Positions 1 through 5,852 are shown, counted from the first letter of the stretch. The stretch is DNA of 6,671 bases from Candidatus Bathyarchaeota archaeon RBG_13_52_12 (GCA_001774245.1 MEZF01000109.1:1-6671); one strand, 5' to 3'. Notes: generated by a model not told the origin, from the letters alone. Program-made: numbers and translations.

Positions 1-1
1 A

Positions 2-109
2 GCTTGTGCTGACTTCAAACAGCTCTGTGGAACCTAGAATGAGGCTTCCGCAGATCAATCCCATGATTGCATAGCTGGTTAGCTTAATGTTGTAGGAGAC
101 CATATTCAT
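2..109 (-). CDS. Possible N-terminus of a membrane or secreted protein, cut by the window edge
   Basis: Reading leftward from an ATG at 109-107 (or a second ATG at 103-101), the frame stays open for 36 codons to the window edge. The translation starts MNMVSYNIKLTSYAIMG and continues with a hydrophobic run (residues about 10-26, containing AIMGLICGSLILG) and then a polar stretch. This is what an N-terminal signal anchor or first membrane segment looks like. No ribosome binding site precedes either ATG, and only a weak AT-rich element (ATTAAGTC, about 133-140) sits near the position expected for a leaderless TATA box. The fragment is too short to assign a family, and a chance open frame of this length is possible. 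The sequence left of the window would decide whether it is a gene. Confidence 0.35.
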   Translation of the reverse strand, partial: MNMVSYNIKLTSYAIMGLICGSLILGSTELFEVSTS

Positions 110-292
110 CAAGTATAGTGGTGGTGATTCTAGACTTAATCCTAGGGTTCAGAACAATATGGAAGTGCCTGTTCGGATAATTTGAACAGTCAAATAAGCA
201 TGTGCTGCGTGCACATTTCGTTAACGCAGATCAAGTTAAAGGTTAAATTCGCAGCGCGCGCGTACGCATTTAAGTTAGAATTGTTGGAAAAG
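110..292. other. Intergenic region upstream of vapBC, with small hairpins and a CG tract
   Basis: No gene is visible on either strand here. There are two short perfect inverted repeats: CTGTTC/GAACAG (169-174 and 184-189, 9-nt loop) and ATGTGC/GCACAT (200-205 and 211-216, 5-nt loop). Neither has a T-tract that would mark a terminator. An alternating CG tract lies at 248-271 (TTCGCAGCGCGCGCGTACGC), ending about 22 bp before the vapB TATA box. It is placed where an upstream regulatory element could sit, and related tracts recur in the other intergenic regions. Confidence 0.5.
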
Positions 293-300
293 TATATAAT
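293..300 (+). promoter_or_regulatory. TATA box for leaderless vapBC transcription
   Basis: The sequence TATATAAT is preceded by a purine-rich GGAAAAG (286-292) that fits an archaeal TFB-recognition (BRE) element. The centre of the box is about 26-27 bp upstream of the vapB ATG at 323. This is the spacing at which transcription would begin on or next to the start codon, giving a leaderless mRNA. The absence of a ribosome binding site before 323 agrees with this. Confidence 0.7.
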
Positions 301-322
301 GCTGGATTCAATATGATTGCCC

Positions 323-583
323 ATGAGCATCAGCATAAAGGACCTCGACGAGAGCGCATTCAGAAACCTAAAAGCGGAGGCAGTCAGACGCGGCATGAAG
401 GTTGGAGACGCAGCAACTGAGGCCTTCAGGGCCTGGGTTGCCGCTCAGAGGCAGGTGAGGGTCAGGGACCGGGAGCGAATGGTGGCAGCGGCGCGTGACA
501 TGGATGAACTCAGGAGTGGCGGCGGGCCCGGCTGGTCTGGGGCGGAGGAGATCCGGAAGTGGCGGGACGAGCGGAAGCGGTGA
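323..583 (+). CDS. vapB: VapB-like antitoxin of a VapBC toxin-antitoxin pair
   Basis: This is a small charged protein of 86 residues, encoded just before a PIN-domain toxin. The N-terminal part (residues 1-40, starting MSISIKDLDESAFRNLKAEA) has the layout of a ribbon-helix-helix/CopG-type DNA-binding domain: a short beta strand, then two helices with a turn at RRGMKVGDA. The C-terminal part (45-86) is rich in Arg, Glu and Asp, with a flexible Gly stretch (66-70). It ends in a basic helix (EEIRKWRDERKR), the kind of tail that wraps a VapC toxin. A TTG at 317 lies in the same frame, but ATG 323 is preferred because it sits 26-27 bp from the TATA box and would be leaderless. The stop overlaps the start of vapC, so the two are co-transcribed. 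By family analogy VapB neutralises VapC and represses its own promoter. The family call rests on layout and context and is fairly secure. Confidence 0.78.
   Translation: MSISIKDLDESAFRNLKAEAVRRGMKVGDAATEAFRAWVAAQRQVRVRDRERMVAAARDMDELRSGGGPGWSGAEEIRKWRDERKR
544..550 (+). promoter_or_regulatory. Ribosome binding site for vapC, inside vapB
   Basis: GGAGGAG lies 8 nt before the GTG at 559, which is ideal Shine-Dalgarno spacing. It favours GTG 559 as the vapC start over the downstream GTG 580, which forms a GTGA overlap with the vapB stop but has only a weak GGAAG ahead of it. Confidence 0.6.
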
Positions 584-975
584 TCGACGCCTCCGTCGTG
601 GTCAAGTGGTTCTCTGAGGAGGAGGGGACCCAGTCAGCCCTCAAGCTGAGGGGGGAGCACATCGACGGCGTGATGACGCTGATGGCGCCGGATCTACTGC
701 TGTACGAGGTCGCTAACGCCCTGCGGTATAAGCCGGGGTTTAACGAAGAGAAGGTGGGCATGGCCATCGGTGACTTGATGGATATTCAGATCGACCTCAT
801 TGTCCCTAGTCGGGAGCTGGTTGAGAGGTCCACCGCTCTAGCATACGAGTATGATATCACGGTCTATGATTCCTGTTATCTGGCGTTGTCTGAGGCGATG
901 GGGGTGAGTCTCCAAACCTCGGATAAGAGATTCTATGATAACGCGAAGGCGTCGGGTCGCCTGGAGCATATCTAG
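559..975 (+). CDS. vapC: VapC-like PIN-domain ribonuclease toxin
   Basis: The 138-residue product is the usual size for VapC. It shows the PIN-domain core in order: strand 1 with the first metal-binding acid (VIDASVVVKW, D10), a second acid in the helix LLLYEVANAL (E50), the YDSCYLALSEAMG motif (D104), and the final acid in QTSDKRF (D122). All four acidic residues expected to hold the catalytic Mg2+/Mn2+ are present, so the enzyme looks intact. VapC toxins cut RNA, typically tRNA or rRNA, when freed from VapB. The start at GTG 559 is supported by GGAGGAG 8 nt upstream and makes a 25-bp overlap with vapB. GTG 580 would give a protein starting at VIDAS and cannot be excluded. The tight overlap implies translational coupling with the antitoxin. 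The RNA target cannot be told from the sequence. Confidence 0.92.
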   Translation: MAGRAEAVIDASVVVKWFSEEEGTQSALKLRGEHIDGVMTLMAPDLLLYEVANALRYKPGFNEEKVGMAIGDLMDIQIDLIVPSRELVERSTALAYEYDITVYDSCYLALSEAMGVSLQTSDKRFYDNAKASGRLEHI

Positions 976-1199
976 TCGTCTATGCGATGGCTCGTCAGCA
1001 CATGAGGGGATAGGTCGAGCGTACGAGAAGGCGATGAGCAGGGAGGGAGAAGATTGTCTGTCCCGTTCGATAGTGGACACTATTCTAAAGTCCACTATCC
1101 TGATCCTGGAGGTGTCTTCGACCCCACGCATCTTCTTGTTGTCGTAGGTTCTGGGGCGCACACAGGAAGCCCATGACCTTAGTCACGGGTAGTTGACGC
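976..1199. other. Gap downstream of vapC without a visible gene
   Basis: Neither strand carries a convincing coding frame here. The only clear structure is the hairpin at 1069-1099. The stretch separates the vapBC operon from the degraded genes to its right. Confidence 0.4.
1069..1099. repeat. Perfect 10-bp inverted repeat (hairpin) downstream of vapC
   Basis: GATAGTGGAC (1069-1078) and GTCCACTATC (1090-1099) are exact reverse complements separated by 11 nt. The repeat is 94 bp past the vapC stop. No T-run follows on the plus strand, so it is not a classical intrinsic terminator. It could be an RNA processing or stabilising hairpin, or the binding site of a dimeric protein. Confidence 0.65.
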
Positions 1200-1829
1200 C
1201 TATGGTGGAAAATGGAGGATCCGATAGGACTTCACCGCGTACTTGGAGGCCTCAACTCTGTTCCCCCCCTTGATGAGGCTCAGGGCCTTCTCGAGTTCCT
1301 CCTTAGCCTTCTCAACCTTCTCTCCCTCGGATATTTTGATCAGCTGTCTTGATAGCATGACGAACTCGTCGAGTGGGTCGCATCTCACGTATTTCGGGGG
1401 AGCGTAGTGGGCCAATGCATCCGGCCAGGTTTCATCCCTCGTCTTCCCGGAGAAAGGTCTCTTATTCTTTGAGAGTTCGGCGAGTTCAGCTCCTCTTGAC
1501 TTAAGCTCTCTGAGGGCGTCCTCAATGTTGAATCAGGAGACTGGTGTCGGGTTTATCCCTCTCATCTGTTTGTGGAAGAAGAAGTGGTATATCGACTGAA
1601 TGCCTGAGAGGAGCCCCTTCCCGGTTCCGCCTGCGATGGCGACTCCGAGGGCTGGTTTCCCGTTTGCGTGCTTGCCTCCTATGTTGATTTACCCTTCCAA
1701 CCTACCCTTCGACCACCATCTTATTATCCCCTTCCCTCCGACGAACACATCGAGGCTCTCCAAACGGCATTCTCCTATCCGCGGTCCAACGCCGCACCAT
1801 GGTATTCCGCCTAAGGTGCCCGAATAAGT
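1200..1829 (-). pseudogene. Remnant of a flavoprotein (NADPH-dependent FMN reductase / flavodoxin-like family)
   Basis: Reading leftward from 1829, one frame runs about 209 codons to a TAG at 1202-1200, broken only by TAA at 1691-1689 and TGA at 1535-1533. The sense on both sides of each stop is continuous in the same frame. The middle part reads GKPALGVAIAGGTGKG, then LLSGIQSIYHFF, then MRGINPTPVS-stop-FNIEDALREL, which resembles the core of archaeal flavodoxin-fold FMN reductases. The C-terminal third is helical and charged (KVEKAKEELEKALSLI). I infer that the TGA replaced an Arg or Trp codon and the TAA a Lys codon. The N-terminal FMN-binding loop (GSPR-type) is absent: the frame closes at a TGA (1832-1830), just where the opposite-strand thioredoxin-like gene takes over. 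The locus therefore looks truncated as well as interrupted. The family assignment is by recognition and moderately sure. That it is broken is directly visible. Confidence 0.65.
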
Positions 1830-2038
1830 TCACCGTCTACACAGCGAAGTGGTGTGGGGCTTGTAGGAAACAGGTGCCGATGATACAGGTGTTGGCCCAG
1901 CTGTACGGTTTCGCCGTTGAGCTGATCGACGTTGACAGTGAGGATCCTGAGGTGCAGAGGAGGGTTCAGCGTGTTCGGTTTGTGCCGTATATCGAGTATC
2001 TTGGATCGGGGATCAGCTTCAGTGAGCTGATGGGATAG
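1799..2038 (+). CDS. Short thioredoxin/glutaredoxin-like protein with a CGAC active site
   Basis: The 79-residue product has the thioredoxin-fold signature: strand FTVYTAKWCGACRKQ (residues 11-25) with redox pair C19/C22, then a helix, a strand with LIDVDSEDP (42-50), and RFVPYIEYLG (60-69) carrying the expected cis-proline P63. It is short but within the range of archaeal mini-thioredoxins and glutaredoxin-like proteins, which exchange thiols and disulfides in the cytoplasm. The start is doubtful. ATG 1799 has no ribosome binding site or TATA box ahead of it, and the first nine residues (MVFRLRCPN) do not look like a family N-terminus. The start overlaps the broken end of the opposite-strand flavoprotein remnant, so the real start may have been lost in a rearrangement. 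The next gene begins 27 nt downstream with a strong ribosome binding site, so the two were probably one operon. The catalytic centre is intact; whether it is expressed is uncertain. Confidence 0.68.
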   Translation: MVFRLRCPNKFTVYTAKWCGACRKQVPMIQVLAQLYGFAVELIDVDSEDPEVQRRVQRVRFVPYIEYLGSGISFSELMG

Positions 2039-2052
2039 TCAAAGAAGCGGGG

Positions 2053-2059
2053 GGAGGTG
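2053..2059 (+). promoter_or_regulatory. Strong ribosome binding site for the interrupted gene at 2066
   Basis: GAGGTGC, within the longer purine run GGGGGGAGGTG (2049-2059), lies about 7 nt before GTG 2066. It is one of the best Shine-Dalgarno matches in the window, yet the frame it serves closes after about 22 codons. This is the main sign that a real, now disrupted gene begins here. Confidence 0.5.
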
Positions 2060-2065
2060 CAGGCG

Positions 2066-2425
2066 GTGGACAGGGTCGATGTGCTGCTTGATGCCTCGAG
2101 GCGAATGGCTTCCCCGGCATCATGTCGACGATGATGCGGGAGTGGGAGGATGAGCTGATGAGTAGAGCCACACTAGGAGATTCTCACAGCGGAGAAGATA
2201 GAGATGGTCAAGAGGGCACTCAATGAGTTCAAGGTCCCTGGTCCAACTGGTTGGGCGAACGCGATAGTGGCTCACGCAATGCGTGAGGACATCGCGAGGT
2301 TCTCGAAGGACAGGGTGTACGACTATACTGGGCTGTGTAACCTCAGCTACACTCTTCGTGAGGCTGGTTTAGCTGACTTAGGGATATGGCAGAAGATCGA
2401 CAAAGCGAAAAAGAGACTCAATTAA
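2066..2425 (+). pseudogene. Frame-disrupted gene of unknown function following the thioredoxin-like gene
   Basis: A GTG at 2066 behind a strong GGAGGTG site opens a frame reading VDRVDVLLDASRR, which stops at about 2132. From about 2107 to 2185 a different frame is open and protein-like (GFPGIMSTMMREWEDELMSR). From 2190 to the TAA at 2425 the original frame resumes without interruption, with EILTAEKIEMVKRALNEF, GPTGWANAIVAHAMREDI, and a C-terminus rich in Tyr and Lys (YDYTGLCNLSYTLREAG, IWQKIDKAKKRLN). Two compensating indels would restore one product of about 120 residues. The alternative is a separate gene beginning at ATG 2204 (73 residues), but that ATG lacks a ribosome binding site. I do not recognise the family. 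The protein is predicted soluble and mostly helical with no membrane segment. Sequencing or assembly errors could produce the same picture. Confidence 0.5.
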
Positions 2426-2840
2426 GAATAGAAGTGGTGCCACGGCGCGCGCATTACCAATACGCGTTCCACGTAACTGATACTTCCGGTGAAAAGGTGT
2501 TGATTTGATTCTACGTGCCGGGTCTGGACTTTAACCTCGAGCCATCAGACAAGCCCCGAGCGCCTGTTAATGTTCTTGGTAGTTGGTTTAACGTTGAGTT
2601 GCATGTATGAATGATGTAGGTCAGTGATATAGATCCCTGATTAATAATGTTAATATAAACTGAAAATATAGGTAACGTCGGATAAAGTTACTGAGAGAGA
2701 TAACATGCTGCCATCTTACGATCATGACTACCAGCGTGCCAGTCAGCTTCGAGAACTTCATCAAGGCTTTTATCGAGATAAAGGGGGCTTGACTCTCTTT
2801 CTCGGATTCCGACTGATTTTAAAATGATTATGAGTTGATT
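2426..2840. other. Intergenic region between the disrupted gene and the response regulator
   Basis: This 415-bp stretch has no convincing gene. It begins with a CG tract (2444-2455, GGCGCGCGCATT) followed by ACGCGT at 2462-2467. It then becomes AT-rich (2638-2672, including TAATATAAAC and GAAAATATAG), which could hold a promoter, though no matching start codon lies about 27 bp downstream. Two overlapping short frames exist: 40 codons from ATG 2705, and 22 codons from ATG 2724 reading MTTSVPVSFENFIKAFIEIK. The second has a natural-looking composition, but neither has a ribosome binding site. At the right end TTTTAAAA (2817-2824) is a possible TATA box for the response regulator gene. Confidence 0.45.
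2817..2824 (+). promoter_or_regulatory. Possible TATA box for the response regulator gene
   Basis: TTTTAAAA is centred about 20 bp before ATG 2841 and 23 bp before ATG 2844. This is a little closer than the usual 26-27 bp for a leaderless start, but it is the best TATA-like element there, and no Shine-Dalgarno sequence is present. Confidence 0.4.
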
Positions 2841-2843
2841 ATG

Positions 2844-3707
2844 ATGAAATTGAGGATTCTTCATATCGAAGATAACGTTGATGATCAGGTCGTTTTGAGG
2901 AGAGCTCTAGAAAAAACTGGGTTTAGTTTTGAGCTTGAGATCCAGGGAAACGGCGTAGACGGTATGAGGAGTTTAAGTTCTAAAGAATATGATCTAATAT
3001 TAGTAGATTTTAGGCTACCCGATTCGACGGGCCTTCAGATTCTCGATGGGCTAAGGAGGGAGAACATCAAAACCCCAGTTATCTTTGTGACCGGTCAAGG
3101 CGACGTGAGGACTGCACGTGAAGCGTTGAAGGGGGGAGCTCTCGACTACATTCTCAAGAGTGAGATTAACGCTCAGCGGCTCACGAGTGTCATTAGAGAA
3201 TATGTCTACAAGATCCATATACCGGAGGGTGTACCCCCGGAGTTCACCTCGTCTCTTTCAACGATCTTTAAAGCTAATTTCGTGATTTTGGTGAAACTTG
3301 GGGGCAAGGCTGAACTGTATCCGTCGCCCGGGTTCACGTTTGATGACTCTCTAAAGAATCTGGAGAAACTCGTTGAGGCCAACATTCTCGCGAAGAAGCC
3401 GATTCGATCAATAGTGACCTGCCCCCAGTGTACTTCCTATGAGTACGAGACAATTATTAAATGCAAGGAGTGCGGGGACGGCTTATTTCAGAGGGGCGAG
3501 TCGCCCATGCAGTTCCAGCGTAGTCAAGGCGTATACCAATGGTTCAAATGCTCAAATGGGCACATATCGAGTCAACCCGCAGTATCCTACAAGTGCAGCA
3601 GATGCGGAGCCGAGTTTGACCTAGTAAATGGGAAGATGGCCACCCTGTACAGCTACTCTCTCACGAGCTCAGGCCTCGACGCGCTTAACTTTGGTTCAAC
3701 CTCCTAG
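2844..3707 (+). CDS. Response regulator: receiver domain fused to a cysteine-rich zinc-ribbon (TackOD1-like) output
   Basis: The product has 287 residues from ATG 2844; ATG 2841 adds one residue. Residues 1-122 are a complete receiver domain: acidic pair E9/D10 (LHIEDN), phospho-acceptor D55 (LILVDFRLPDSTG), T83 in VTGQG, and K105 in YILKS. Residues about 135-190 link this to a cysteine-rich region with four metal-ligand clusters: C193/C196 (CPQC), C207/C210 (CKEC), C236/H240 (CSNGH) and C251/C254 (CSRC). That is enough for two zinc sites. The arrangement resembles the TackOD1-type output domains attached to receivers in TACK archaea, an assignment I make from the pattern without a search. 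No helix-turn-helix is visible, so the output may bind protein or nucleic acid through the zinc ribbons. The gene converges on the histidine kinase operon, with 84 bp between stops, making that kinase a likely phosphate donor. Confidence 0.88.
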   Translation: MKLRILHIEDNVDDQVVLRRALEKTGFSFELEIQGNGVDGMRSLSSKEYDLILVDFRLPDSTGLQILDGLRRENIKTPVIFVTGQGDVRTAREALKGGALDYILKSEINAQRLTSVIREYVYKIHIPEGVPPEFTSSLSTIFKANFVILVKLGGKAELYPSPGFTFDDSLKNLEKLVEANILAKKPIRSIVTCPQCTSYEYETIIKCKECGDGLFQRGESPMQFQRSQGVYQWFKCSNGHISSQPAVSYKCSRCGAEFDLVNGKMATLYSYSLTSSGLDALNFGSTS

Positions 3708-3791
3708 CACACACGCAATTAAAGTGCGGATTATTTTCCTGAAGCTTTGTGGGAGAATATGGTGGAAGTTCGCGTACGCATTCGTGGTTTA
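3708..3791. other. Short convergent intergenic gap with a CG motif
   Basis: These 84 bp separate the stops of the two convergent signalling genes. There is a T-rich patch (ATTATTTTCC, 3731-3740) that could help end plus-strand transcription. A palindromic CG element also lies here (TTCGCGTACGCATTC, 3769-3783), sharing GCGTACGCATT with the tract upstream of vapB. No hairpin with a T-tract is seen for either strand. Confidence 0.4.
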
Positions 3792-4235
3792 CTAGCCTGG
3801 AACTCGAGAAATGCTCAACCAGTACTCCTTAATGCTCATAAGCACTTTTAGGAAACTCTCGAAACTAACCGGCTTAACGATGAAACTGTTACAGCCTAAG
3901 AGATACGCTCTCTCAACATCCTTATCTCTATCAGAGGTAGTCAGCACCACAACGGGGATGCTCTTCAGCCTCTGATCGCGCTTCATCTCCTTAAGAACCT
4001 GAAAACCGTCAAGCTTAGGCATGTTGAGGTCGAGAAGCACAAGCGCCGGCGTGCAGGAGTTCCTGAATTCACCCTCCCTCCTCACAAACCTAAGAGCACT
4101 TTCCCCGTCATTCACAACATAGAGTGGGTTACAAATCCTACCCTTCTCAAGGGCCCTCCTCGTAATGAGGACGTCATCTAGACTATCCTCCACCAACAGG
4201 ATCGCGTTGCTCTGAGATACCTTGTTTGTCGACAT
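3792..4235 (-). CDS. CheY/Rcp1-like single-domain response regulator
   Basis: The 147-residue protein consists only of a receiver domain. Visible active-site residues are the acidic pair E16/D17 (LLVEDSLDD), phospho-acceptor D69 (LVLLDLNMPKLDG), T99 in VVVLTTSD, and K121 in the FIVKP motif. The extended loop between strands 2 and 3 and the ending KEYWLSISRVPG match the Rcp1-like receivers often paired with PAS/GAF kinases. There is no output domain, so it should work as a phosphate shuttle or through protein contact. The preferred start is ATG 4235, giving MSTNKVSQSN. A TTG six bases upstream adds two residues but has poorer support. AGGTGA, which includes the end of the kinase gene and its TGA stop, lies about 8 nt before this ATG. 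The start is 6 nt after the kinase stop, so the pair is translationally coupled. Confidence 0.93.
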   Translation of the reverse strand: MSTNKVSQSNAILLVEDSLDDVLITRRALEKGRICNPLYVVNDGESALRFVRREGEFRNSCTPALVLLDLNMPKLDGFQVLKEMKRDQRLKSIPVVVLTTSDRDKDVERAYLLGCNSFIVKPVSFESFLKVLMSIKEYWLSISRVPG

Positions 4236-4241
4236 ACACAA

Positions 4242-5816
4242 TCACCTAACTGGCTTTGACACTCGCTTCGGAACCGTGAAGAAGAACGTGCTCCCTACAC
4301 CGACTTTGCTCTCAATCCAGATCCTGCCCCCAAAATACTCTACGATCTTTTTACATATCGCCAGCCCGGCGCCGGTTCCCTCAAACTCCTCGCTGGTGTG
4401 AAGCCTCGTGAATATCTTGAAAAGATTTGGGATCTGTTTTTCATCGATGCCGACCCCATTGTCTTTTACGGTAAATGTGTATTTTTCTTGATCCTCTGTA
4501 CAAGAGACCTCAACGGTCGGGTGTTGAGACCTGTTAAACTTTAATCCATTACCAATAAAGTTTGAGAAGAGCTGCTTGGCCCAAATCCTCTGAAGGTCTA
4601 ACGTGGGCAGCTTCCCAATTATCAGTGAAGCGTCCTTTTCGTGGAGAGTACCCTCTTGGTCGTACTTGATTTCATCAAGTAGCTCGTTTAGGTTCACTTC
4701 TTCGGGGTCAACGAATTTTCGACTAACTCGTGACAGGAGTAGAAGATCCTCGATTAGCCTATCCATGTTCGTGGCGGCGTTATTCACTCTCTTCAGGTAA
4801 TCATTCCCCGTCTCATCGAGCTTGACCCCGTAGTCCTCCATTATGAACGTGCTGAATGACTTGATTGTCCGGAGAGGTGCTTTCAGATCGTGGGAGACTA
4901 CATAGGCGTATTCGTCGAGATCCCGGTTTGAGCGCTCAAGCTCCTCCAGGTGGAACTTGATCTTCTCCTGAGATTGTATGTTGATCATCGCTGAAGACAG
5001 GTGCTCAGAGAGGATCTCCAGGATCTTCGCGTCCTCCTCCGTGAAGGTGTTTAGTCTTGAGTCTTCGAGGTTTATCACGCCGACGACTTTATCCCCGATT
5101 TTTATGGGGACATCGAGCTCAGATAGCGATGTACCGAAGCCCGTCACGTACTCTGGGTCCAGTCGTGTATCTTTGACTAGTTGGGGTTTCCCAGTCTTTA
5201 TCGCCCGAATGGTGATGCCCCTGCCATTTAGTGGCAGTATGGGTAGTTGATCAGCGGGAGCGGTTTTAGCGTAGATGAACTTCAGGTAGTCTTCTTCAAT
5301 TAAGCCGATGGCGCCGTCGTTGAACCCCATGATCTTCTCGATTATCTCGAAGGAGTACTCAGCTGCTGACTGAACTGTGGTCATGTTTGCGAGGTTGGCG
5401 GCGTGCCGGTGGAGGGCTTCGAGTCTACTTCTAGTCTGTTCTTCAAACCGCTTCTTCTCCGTGATGTCCCTTGCGAAGGAGAGAGACGCGACCCTCCCCC
5501 CATAGTCGATTAGAGCCACCTGCGTCTCGGCGACGATCTCCGAGCCGTCGGGTCGAAGTAGCTTAAACTCGTACCTGAGGGGATGTTCTTCGCCCTTCGC
5601 CCTTCCCATCATTATCTGTTTTACCCTATCGAGATCTGAGGCGGGGAGGAATCTGGTTACCTCTTGGCCGATTAGCTCCGCGGGCTCGTTTAGTCCGTGG
5701 AGCTTTGCGGCGCTCTTATTCACGTACACGTATTTACCGTTAATTATTATTGATACGGATTCGGGTGATTTCTCCAGTAGTTGGCGGTAATTTGGTTCCT
5801 CTAGTATTTGCCCCAT
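4242..5816 (-). CDS. Cytosolic PAS-GAF sensor histidine kinase
   Basis: This 524-residue protein has the order PAS (about 9-118, ending FARDITEKKR), GAF (about 145-282), HisKA (about 298-365) and HATPase (about 405-518). The phospho-accepting histidine is H309 in YVVSHDLKAPL. The ATPase shows an N box (FSNFIGNGLKF, N423), G1 (KDNGVGID, D452-G456), an F box (NLFKIFTRL) and G2 (EGTGAGLAICKK, 480-484), so it should be active. No signal peptide or membrane segment is seen, so it senses a cytoplasmic signal through PAS or GAF. The GAF ligand cannot be told. A coiled stretch (about 283-300) joins GAF to HisKA. It should autophosphorylate and pass phosphate to the receiver encoded immediately downstream, and perhaps to the convergent zinc-ribbon regulator. 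The ATG at 5816 starts just before the PAS domain and is the natural start. No strong ribosome binding site precedes it. Confidence 0.94.
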   Translation of the reverse strand: MGQILEEPNYRQLLEKSPESVSIIINGKYVYVNKSAAKLHGLNEPAELIGQEVTRFLPASDLDRVKQIMMGRAKGEEHPLRYEFKLLRPDGSEIVAETQVALIDYGGRVASLSFARDITEKKRFEEQTRSRLEALHRHAANLANMTTVQSAAEYSFEIIEKIMGFNDGAIGLIEEDYLKFIYAKTAPADQLPILPLNGRGITIRAIKTGKPQLVKDTRLDPEYVTGFGTSLSELDVPIKIGDKVVGVINLEDSRLNTFTEEDAKILEILSEHLSSAMINIQSQEKIKFHLEELERSNRDLDEYAYVVSHDLKAPLRTIKSFSTFIMEDYGVKLDETGNDYLKRVNNAATNMDRLIEDLLLLSRVSRKFVDPEEVNLNELLDEIKYDQEGTLHEKDASLIIGKLPTLDLQRIWAKQLFSNFIGNGLKFNRSQHPTVEVSCTEDQEKYTFTVKDNGVGIDEKQIPNLFKIFTRLHTSEEFEGTGAGLAICKKIVEYFGGRIWIESKVGVGSTFFFTVPKRVSKPVR

Positions 5817-5844
5817 TTATTTAGACCGCCTGTAAGATGTATGT

Positions 5845-5852
5845 GCTTAAAC
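5845..5852 (-). promoter_or_regulatory. Possible TATA-like element for the histidine kinase operon
   Basis: On the minus strand GTTTAAGC is centred about 32 bp before the kinase ATG, which would place the transcript start a few bases ahead of the start codon. Another AT-rich candidate (CTAATATTAA, about 5866-5875) lies further upstream and would give a leader of about 25-30 nt. I cannot choose between them with certainty. Confidence 0.3.

Noticed and set aside
510..767. Minus-strand frame opposite vapBC (and a similar one at 838-1161)
   Set aside because: These are antisense shadows of vapB and vapC, which have complete family signatures on the plus strand.
1200..1415. Minus-strand 71-codon frame as a separate gene
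   Set aside because: Its apparent start is an internal TTG. Protein-like sequence continues upstream in the same frame through two stops, so it is only the tail of the flavoprotein remnant.
1533..1691. Recoding of the in-frame TGA and TAA (selenocysteine or readthrough)
   Set aside because: Two different stop codons are involved, no recoding hairpin was seen after the TGA, and the N-terminus is also missing, so decay explains the data better.
1600..1827. Plus-strand open frame of 75 codons, rich in Pro
   Set aside because: It is the antisense shadow of the flavoprotein remnant, with a Pro/His/Ser-rich composition and no ribosome binding site.
2610..2641. Possible C/D box guide RNA (ATGATGT followed by CCTGA)
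   Set aside because: The C box is imperfect, the internal D' and C' boxes are not convincing, and the spacing is too short for the archaeal form.
2705..2827. Short open frames of 40 and 22 codons before the response regulator
   Set aside because: They overlap each other in different frames and lack ribosome binding sites or promoters at leaderless distance. The 22-codon one looks protein-like but is too short to support.
3439..3624. Overlapping 61-codon frame inside the response regulator
   Set aside because: It is a shadow frame within the zinc-ribbon region, whose Cys pairs are clear in the main frame.
4603..5250. Two plus-strand frames opposite the histidine kinase
   Set aside because: They are Ser/Arg/Phe-rich antisense shadows of a kinase with all catalytic boxes present.
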